Origin: Gammaproteobacteria bacterium
GTDB lineage: Bacteria; Pseudomonadota; Gammaproteobacteria; Eutrophobiales; Eutrophobiaceae
Assembly (NCBI GenBank): GCA_009843675.1
Contig: VYCZ01000371.1
Location: 1 to 6,711, forward strand
Length of the DNA: 6,711 nucleotides
Reading direction: 5' to 3'
Shown: positions 1-6,200 of the stretch, one piece after another
Numbering within the stretch: the first letter of the stretch is position 1
How the letters are laid out: each line of letters starts with the position of its first letter
Notes under the pieces: generated by a model
Told to the model about the DNA's origin: nothing
Seen by the model: only the letters and a program-made list of their open reading frames with translations
Database searches by the model: none
Made by a program: the position numbers and the translations under genes

Positions 1-1348
1 GGCGCATGATGGCTTCCGCCTTGGTATAACACTCCGTATACTCACTGTCAGGCTCGGAATCCGCCACTATGCCTCCGCCTGCCCAGAAATAAATCCTGTT
101 TTCCTTGTGCACCAGGGTGCGAATCGCAATGTTGGTGTCCATGTTGCCGTCGAAACCGACATAGCCGATGGCGCCGCAATAGACGGTCCGGCGATACGTC
201 TCCAGTTCTTCGATGATCTGCATGGCGCGGAGCTTGGGCGCGCCCGTTATGGAGCCTCCCGGGAATGCCCCGCGCAGCAGATCCAGTGCATGCCTGTCCC
301 GGGCGAGCCTGCCGGTCACGGTGCTGACCAGGTGGTGAACGGTAGCAAAACTCTCCAGCGCAAATAACCTGGGGACCATGACACTGCCTGTTTCACAATT
401 CTTTCCGATATCATTCCTCAACAGGTCAACGATCATCAGGTTTTCCGCCCGGTCCTTTTCACTCTCGAGCAATTGCGCCGCAAGCGCCTTGTCTTCATAG
501 GCAAATGCCGAGCGTCTTATGGTGCCCTTGATGGGTTTGGTTTCCACCAGGTCGTTGGACACGGAAATATACCGCTCCGGCGAGGAACTCAGAATGCCGG
601 CATCCTCAAGTCGAAAAAAGCAGGCATAAGGAGCGGGATTGGATTTTCTCAGCTGCCGGTAAACGCCCCACGAATCGCCGGTTACGGTAACGCTGAAGCG
701 CTGCGCCAGGTTAACCTGGTAGCAATCGCCGTCCCGGATATAATGCTGGATCCGGTCAAAGGCTGCCCGGTATTGTTCCTTGCCGGTATCATTGAGCAGG
801 GCTGATTGCACCGAATAAGCGGGCGCCTCCGGTATATTGCCGCTGCCGAACAATTCCTGCAGCTCTTTCCAGCCGGTTTCGCCAAGGCCGGAGCCGTCCG
901 CGGCAATCAGCCAGGTACGCCTTCTATGGTGGTCGACAATAACCGCCCAGTCATACAGGCCTATGGCCATATCCGGCATATCGATGTCATCCCGGCACCG
1001 CGCCGGCAATTGTTCTACACGGCGCCCCAGGTCGTAGGAGAAGTATCCCAGCGCGCCGCCGGAAAAAGGGAGCCCGGAAAAGTTGATGCGGCGCTCGCCC
1101 AACTCGCGTTTGACCAGGGTAAACGGATCATCCTTTGAATACTGCAAGGACCCGTCGCCGGCTATCCGGGTCTCCTCACCGCGGGTCAGGAGAGTCCGGT
1201 ATGGGCGGGAGGTCATTATGTCGTAGCGGCCGCTGTCAATCAGCGGGTAACCGCTGTCCAGGAAGATGCTCCAGGATTCGTGCGCGATATGACTGAACAG
1301 CGCGGCAGAATCCCGGGTGTAATCCAGTTCAGCCAGTCGCATTGACAT
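1..1348 (-). CDS. pabB: Aminodeoxychorismate synthase component I (3'-truncated by window edge)
   Basis: PabB aminates chorismate to 4-amino-4-deoxychorismate, using ammonia from the PabA glutaminase; PabC then releases p-aminobenzoate, the precursor of folate and of H4MPT. The frame reads from ATG at 1348 to the left edge without a stop (449 codons; E. coli PabB has about 453), so only the last few residues, or an extra C-terminal domain, lie outside. Chorismate-utilising motifs, in order: GDCYQVNLAQRF (207-218), SSSPERY (254-260), KPIKGT (271-276, with Lys274), RAENLMIVDLLRND (300-313), FPGGSITGAPK (362-372) and GGGIVADSEPDSEY (424-437). Lys in PIKGT marks PabB; TrpE has PIAGT there. ATG 1348 is the first start after an in-frame TAA 12 bases upstream; Met3 at 1342 is an alternative, and neither has a clear Shine-Dalgarno. 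The start lies inside the end of the MfnF-like gene (20-bp overlap), which suggests co-transcription and translational coupling. The class assignment is very secure; a dedicated role in H4MPT synthesis is inferred from context. Confidence 0.96.
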   Translation of the reverse strand, partial: MSMRLAELDYTRDSAALFSHIAHESWSIFLDSGYPLIDSGRYDIMTSRPYRTLLTRGEETRIAGDGSLQYSKDDPFTLVKRELGERRINFSGLPFSGGALGYFSYDLGRRVEQLPARCRDDIDMPDMAIGLYDWAVIVDHHRRRTWLIAADGSGLGETGWKELQELFGSGNIPEAPAYSVQSALLNDTGKEQYRAAFDRIQHYIRDGDCYQVNLAQRFSVTVTGDSWGVYRQLRKSNPAPYACFFRLEDAGILSSSPERYISVSNDLVETKPIKGTIRRSAFAYEDKALAAQLLESEKDRAENLMIVDLLRNDIGKNCETGSVMVPRLFALESFATVHHLVSTVTGRLARDRHALDLLRGAFPGGSITGAPKLRAMQIIEELETYRRTVYCGAIGYVGFDGNMDTNIAIRTLVHKENRIYFWAGGGIVADSEPDSEYTECYTKAEAIMR

Positions 1349-2390
1349 ACTGCCGGGTTAATGCCGCAACCGCCACGGCTGTTGAACAATTATTGGCGGC
1401 GCGCAATTTCCTGTCAGGTATCGGCACCAAATCTTCAAAATTCGTGACCTCACAATCGTTCTTACGCGCAAGTTTCTCAATAACAAAGCGCCCGGCGCCG
1501 GCAGCCACGATATTGCTTCGAACGGTTACTTCCAGCGTGTCCGTTACCCTGTTGAAGGCCTGGTCGATTCTTTCAAATTGTTTTTCTGCTACATGGCGCG
1601 CCACTTCCAGCCAGGGCGCTTCATCGCCACCCTTGACATATTCGGCGCCCAGCATCCGCGCCAGACGTTTAATGCTATGGTAGCGGGTTTTTGCGCGGCC
1701 GTCAGCCGCGGGCATCAAATCGAAGCGCTCTTCCAGATCCCCGGTGACACGGTAGATGTCGGCCATACCGGCAAAATACTCGGCTGCGATTGACTGCCAT
1801 ACATTCTTATACGGCAGTCGGTCGACAACCGCCATCACCGGCGTTCTCGTTATGCCCGTATAGACCAGTTCACCGGTCCGCAGCCGTTCCTGGTCGGTAT
1901 ACCCGCGATTGCATACCCGGTGTTCATGGAAAGGAATGATATCGGTCGTGGTGGTGCCCAGGTCGACCAGGATCCCTGACCCCAGGCACTGCGCGGCATA
2001 ACCGGCAGTTGCATGCCAGTTGGCCGAGGCAATGTCGGCATGGCTGGCATGGGCCTGATCCGGCGTGAGCAGGCCCTTATTGCCTGCATACACGTAGACC
2101 GGATTTTCCGGTCCAAGCCGGCTTGAGAGGTAGTCCACCAGTGTTGTTACCCCATCCCGGCGCACGGGAAAACAGTCAGCCAGTTCGCCTGTCATTGTCA
2201 GGGTATGAACGCACTTGCCGGCGGGCAGGGATTCCGCCACACGGGCGACCGGATGCGCCAGCGTATCCATACCCTGCCACAAGGGTGTTGCAAACTGGTC
2301 AAGGCCGCATAACGCGCCGTTGTTATCGAGGCGCGCTATTTTCAGGTGTGCGCCCCCGATATCCCAGCCTGTATAATTTTCTGCATGCAT
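1329..2390 (-). CDS. MfnF-like protein, H4MPT-linked C1 transfer pathway (hydantoinase/oxoprolinase-like ASKHA fold)
   Basis: The 353-residue product matches the ASKHA-fold family annotated as 'H4MPT-linked C1 transfer pathway protein'. The archaeal member MfnF (MJ0815) joins a furan-methyl unit to a glutamyl-tyramine unit late in methanofuran synthesis. Visible motifs are an N-terminal phosphate loop, GWDIGGAHLK (8-17); TMTGELADCF (65-74); a second phosphate loop, LVDLGTTTTD (141-150); GELVYTGITRTPV (173-185); GMADIYRVTGDL (208-219); and a C-terminal AAGAG (296-300) near the nucleotide site. There is no signal peptide or membrane segment, so it should be cytoplasmic. ATG 2390 places the phosphate loop at residue 8, as expected, although no good Shine-Dalgarno precedes it. 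It is the first gene of a pair with pabB and is divergent from the HisA-like gene. In bacteria the substrate would be the tyrosine-type methylofuran rather than archaeal methanofuran; this is inferred from methylotrophs. Family placement is strong, but the exact reaction here is not shown. Confidence 0.88.
   Translation of the reverse strand: MHAENYTGWDIGGAHLKIARLDNNGALCGLDQFATPLWQGMDTLAHPVARVAESLPAGKCVHTLTMTGELADCFPVRRDGVTTLVDYLSSRLGPENPVYVYAGNKGLLTPDQAHASHADIASANWHATAGYAAQCLGSGILVDLGTTTTDIIPFHEHRVCNRGYTDQERLRTGELVYTGITRTPVMAVVDRLPYKNVWQSIAAEYFAGMADIYRVTGDLEERFDLMPAADGRAKTRYHSIKRLARMLGAEYVKGGDEAPWLEVARHVAEKQFERIDQAFNRVTDTLEVTVRSNIVAAGAGRFVIEKLARKNDCEVTNFEDLVPIPDRKLRAANNCSTAVAVAALTRQYVNATG
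2372..2377 (+). promoter_or_regulatory. Candidate -10 box for the HisA-like gene
   Basis: A perfect TATAAT lies inside the first codons of the opposite-strand MfnF-like gene and ends seven bases before the ATG at 2385. If it is used, transcription would begin at about 2384-2385, giving a leaderless or nearly leaderless message, which fits the lack of a Shine-Dalgarno. A TG directly precedes it but without the spacer base of a true extended -10, and I see no good TTGACA-like box about 17 bases upstream. A chance match, encoded by an Asn-Tyr-Thr stretch on the other strand, is possible. Confidence 0.4.
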
Positions 2391-3110
2391 ATCATACCCG
2401 TCATCGATTTAAAGGACGGCCTGGTGGTTGCGGCCAGACAGGGAAAAAGGCAGACCTACAAACCCCTGGCCTCGCCGCTGTGTCCGCAACCGGAGCTCCC
2501 GGCCGTCATCCGGGCCTACCTGTCCGTATTCCCGTTCAGGACATTTTATATCGCCGATCTCAACGCCATCGAGAACAACGGCAATAACCATGCGCTCATC
2601 ACCCGGATGCTTCAGGCCCACAGCGATATCAGCCTGTGGATTGATTCCGGTACTGATCCGTTCATCAATGACAACTCCGTCTCCTTCCGGGATCGCGTCA
2701 GCAACGTACTGGGATCGGAAACAGGCATTTCCATCGAACAACTGGACCATTATACGCGCAAATCGGACTGCATCCTGTCACTGGATTACGCCCAAGGGCA
2801 ACTCCTCGGCGACCCTGGCTTGCTGGATTATCCCGACCTGCTGCCGCAACGCGTGATCATCATGTCTCTCGACCACGTCGGCAGCCACGGCGGGCCGGAC
2901 CTGGAGCGGCTGCGCACCCTGCAGGAACAACTCCCCGGCAAACAACTCTACGCAGCCGGCGGGGTGCGCAACGTGGAAGATTTACGCCAACTCGCCGCCA
3001 ACGGCGGCCACGGCGCACTGCTCGCCACGGCCTTGCACAACGGGACGATCGGTTCAAGCCACCTCTATAACTTTCATGATCAGGTCTTTGCACACCCCGA
3101 CAGCAGGTAA
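2385..3110 (+). CDS. HisA/HisF-related TIM-barrel protein of H4MPT-type gene clusters
   Basis: The 241-residue product resembles HisA (the ProFAR isomerase of histidine synthesis) but belongs to the separate HisA/HisF-related family seen in methanogens and H4MPT-using bacteria; I know of no proven function. It opens IIPVIDLKDG (3-12), with Asp8 matching the first catalytic Asp of HisA. It also has YIADLNAIENNG (55-66), LSLDYAQG (131-138, Asp134 matching the second catalytic Asp), GGPD (169-172), AAGGVRNVEDL (190-200) and GALLATALHNG (210-220). The second-half phosphate loop (GGVR) is kept. The first-half loop, GGGVR in HisA, is replaced by DSGTDP (87-92). Both acids being present suggests an active enzyme, perhaps on a substrate with a single phosphate. 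ATG 2385 is chosen because homologues start right at this first strand; an in-frame GTG at 2346 would add 13 residues (CAPDIPACIIFC) foreign to the fold. No Shine-Dalgarno is visible, but a TATAAT sits eight bases upstream of the ATG. The ATG abuts the divergent start of the MfnF-like gene. Confidence 0.85.
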   Translation: MHIIPVIDLKDGLVVAARQGKRQTYKPLASPLCPQPELPAVIRAYLSVFPFRTFYIADLNAIENNGNNHALITRMLQAHSDISLWIDSGTDPFINDNSVSFRDRVSNVLGSETGISIEQLDHYTRKSDCILSLDYAQGQLLGDPGLLDYPDLLPQRVIIMSLDHVGSHGGPDLERLRTLQEQLPGKQLYAAGGVRNVEDLRQLAANGGHGALLATALHNGTIGSSHLYNFHDQVFAHPDSR

Positions 3111-3216
3111 TTCAAGACGGATGGGTGGGGTCAGAGTAAAATCATCAGGGACATTGCCGGTGGCACGGTCGGTGGTGATTTTACTCTGACCCCGGAATTT
3201 ACATGCCGTCCACCGC
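3111..3216. other. Intergenic region between converging genes
   Basis: This 106-bp gap separates the stop codon of the HisA-like gene from that of the surface-protein gene. Most of it is taken up by the palindromic element at 3127-3193. Outside the element I see no ORF, RNA gene or U-tract terminator. A small 5-bp stem (CCGCT/AGCGG) at 3213-3226 straddles the stop codon of the surface-protein gene. Confidence 0.8.
3127..3193. repeat. Palindromic element with GGGGTCAGAGTAAAAT arms (REP-like or miniature element)
   Basis: The left arm, 3127-3143, starts GGGGTCAGAGTAAAAT, and 3177-3193 is its exact 17-base reverse complement. With one mismatch that would be a G-U pair in RNA, the arms extend to about 21 bases each (3127-3147 and 3173-3193), around a 25-base GC-rich loop. 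From memory, arms of this sequence are common in proteobacterial genomes near REP-associated tyrosine transposase (RAYT) genes, so this is probably a non-autonomous copy; no transposase is in the window. Lying between converging genes, its long stem could also stop transcription from both sides or stabilise the 3' ends of messages. There is no T-run after either arm, so it is not a textbook intrinsic terminator. No flanking target duplication is obvious. Confidence 0.75.
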
Positions 3217-6200
3217 TCACCAGCGGGCGTTGAGGTCAAGCCCGATGCCGTGCTCCGTTGACCCGGCGCCCTCCTCCCTGCGGCTGAGCTCGAGGCGCAG
3301 CATCAGCTCGGGCGCGTCCGGGCGGGCCGGCTCGAGCCGCCAGCCGAGGCGGTACTCGCGCGTTGCGCCGGCCCGCGCGTAGCCGACCTGGGGGCTGCCG
3401 GTGAAGCGGTCGCCGAACACGGGCAGGCCGTAGGCGGCTTCCGCGCCCCAGCGCCCGCTGGCGTCGGGCGCCGCGCGGCGCCCGAGCGGCTCGTGCGAGA
3501 ACAGCGCGTCCAACCCGCCGGTGGCGGCGCCAAGATCCCGCTTGAGCGACAGCGACAGGCCGCGCGCGCTGCCCGGGTCGGGGTCGAACGCGAAGGCGAC
3601 TGACAGGCCCCGGTCCGTGCGTCCCGCCGCCTCGTGGGCCAGCAGGGTCCGCGCCGCCAGGTCGAGCGACAGGCCGAGGCGGGGGTCGGTCCAGGCGAAG
3701 CCGCCGCCCAGTTCCACCCCGAAGCCGGTCTCGGCGTCCCCGGCGTCGTGGCGCAAGCCGGTTTCGAGCCGGGGCGCCAGTTCCCCACCCCCGGCCAGCA
3801 GCAGCGACCAGCTGCCCTCCAGGCCGAGGCGCAGCCGCGTCACGTCGGCGCCCGTCGCCACCACGTCGAGCGTCTGCTCCGAGCTCGTGCGGGCCCACAG
3901 CGCGTCCGACACCAGCGCCAGTGCCGCGCCGCCATGCGCCGCCGGCGCGACCAGGTCGCCGCGCCCGCCCGCCGCGGCCATGGCCCAGCCGGTTCCGGCG
4001 TCGAGCGCAGTTCCGGCCTCGGTCTCGAGCGTGACTTCGCCCATGCCATAGCCCGCCGCCGCCCACAGCGAGAACCGCTCGGAGGCGCTGAATGACGCAT
4101 AAGGTAGCGCCGCCGTCAACGATGACTCCACCTCGCCCGACCCAACGGCGGGATCGGTGAATGCGCCGTCGCCGCGGCTCTGCGCCAGCGCCAGGCCCAC
4201 CTGCCAGCGGCCCTGCGCGTAGTCCGCGCCCAGCAGGCCCGTGGCGACCTCGCCGTCAAGATCCAGCGACCCGGCGCGGCCGCCGAACGTCGTGTGCGCG
4301 CCCCGGGACCAGAAGGCCAGGGTGCCGCCGTGCGCGTTCGGCGCGCGGGTCACCGAGAAGTCCGTGCCGGCCAGCGCCGTCAGGCCGTCCAGCGCCCGAC
4401 CGCGGCAGGACGTTCCAGGCGCGCCCGCAGTGGCCGGCGGCCAGCATCCGGTCTGCTGCCCCCCGGCGGTGGACGCGCCGGCGTCAAGGCGGAGGAGAGC
4501 CTCCGCGGCCACCGGGTCGGGCGTCTCGCCAACCCCGCCAGCCTGGGACGTCCCGGCGCCGATGACAACGCCCCCGATCGTGCCCCGCCAGCCCGGCGCG
4601 CGCGCCGCCGTCAACCGCGCCGACACCCCGTCCAGCGCCTGCGCCGCCACGGTGCGTCCGAAACGCGCCAGCCAGGCTGCGGGCATCGGGTCGGTATTGA
4701 TAATGGTCCCCGTGGCGCGCGCCCGCGCAATAGTCACCGCGTCCGGTTGCGGCTCGCGCAACTCCAGGTACAGCGTCTCCTCGCCCTCGTCAACCAGGTC
4801 GTCCTCGACCAGCACCGTCACGAACTGAACCCGCTCGCCCGCCGCAAAACGCACCGGCCCGTACGCGTCCACGTAGTCCGCGCCGCGCCGCGCCGTGCCC
4901 GGCTCAAGGCGTGTTTGCACGGTCACCGGCCCGGGCGCCGGGCGGTTCAGCGTGACCGCGAAACGCAGGTTTTCCTCGCCCTCGCGCGCGCTCGCATCCG
5001 CGGCCGACACGGTCAGGCCGCTGAAGTCCTCTCCGTCTCCGTCGTTGTCCAGGATCGTAATCTCGATCGAAGCGGGCGACCCGGCAACCACCTGCGCCGG
5101 CAACTCGCCGAACGACACCCGCAGGGTCTCGTCGTCCGCGTCCGCGTCCTCGGCCGCGGTCAACGTCACGGTCCAGGACACGTCTCCCGCATAAATTGTC
5201 AGGCCGGACGGCCCCTCGTAGTCGTCCGGCTCCGCGCTGCCCGCGCTCCAGACGAGCGGGATGCGCACCGGCTCCGGCAACGGCTCGGCCAGCCGCGCCC
5301 GCACCAGCGTGCGCCCGCCTTCCTCCAGCGTCGGCGGGTCCGCTTCCAGCGTGACCTCAACCGGGTCCGGCGGCGGCGCGGCCTGCCGGATCGTCACCAC
5401 CACGTAGGCCAGCTCGCGCCCCAGGTCAACCATCTCGTCGGGCCGGGCCAGGGACGGCCTGGACGTAACCGGGGTGGCCAGGATGGCGCCCACCGGGTCG
5501 TAGATATCCACGGTGAACTGTTCGTGCGGATCGTCGATGCCGTCCTCGACGATCCAGACTTCCCGCGTGAGCTCCCGCTCGCCCTCGGCGAAGCGCAGGC
5601 GGCCCGACTCCATGCGGAAGTCGGTCGGGTCGTCCACCGGCCCGGCGTGGGCGCTGCCGGGATGCGTGCCCCAGCTCACCTCCACGTCTCCCGGCGACGG
5701 CGACGACAGCCTGAACCGCACTTTCATCAAGCTCCCCTCCATGGCTTCCCCGGCAGCCACCGAGATTCTGATGCCGGCGCGCACCGTGACCGGCAGCGCC
5801 GCCGCGACCGAGCCGTAGCCGCCCCCCGAGGCCGTGTGCGTGAGCGTCGCAGCGTCGGCGTCCCGGTGCGCGGACACGGTCACGGTCTGCGGTTGGTCCC
5901 AGTCCGACGGCGAAAATGTCAACGAGGCGCGATCCAGGTCCAGGCCGGCGCCGGCATGACCGGCAATGCTCACGGTCACCGGGTCCGCCGGCTGCGTCGC
6001 CAGCGCCACCGTGTAGCTCGCTGCGGTTCCCTCGGTCAGCGTCAGCGTCGCCGGGGAGAGCGTCAGCGCCGGCGTCAGCTCGTTACTCTCACCCTCGGTC
6101 TCGGTCTCACTCTCGTCCCCGGTTTCACTCTCGCCGTCGGTCTCACTCTCGTCCTCAGTTTCGCTCTCGCCGTCGATATCATTCTTATTATCGGTCTCGC

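Noticed and set aside
107..1138. Several plus-strand frames of 66-110 codons, and a minus-strand frame at 682-906
   Set aside because: All lie within pabB, whose motifs run unbroken across the whole stretch in another frame.
1..1348. Anthranilate synthase component I (TrpE) instead of PabB
   Set aside because: The motif is PIKGT with Lys274, the PabB signature, not the PIAGT of TrpE.
2346..2384. GTG at 2346 as an earlier start of the HisA-like gene
   Set aside because: The extra 13 residues do not fit the HisA-like fold, which begins at IIPVIDLKDG, and they would lie deeper within the opposite gene with no ribosome site.
2391..2396. TATGAT on the minus strand as a -10 box for the MfnF-like gene
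   Set aside because: It directly touches the ATG, so transcription would start inside the gene, and no matching -35 box is seen.
3236..4066. 276-codon minus-strand frame overlapping the barrel region
   Set aside because: It is an out-of-frame Arg/Gly-rich translation of the same strand as the barrel; the barrel frame has clear protein features and this one has none.
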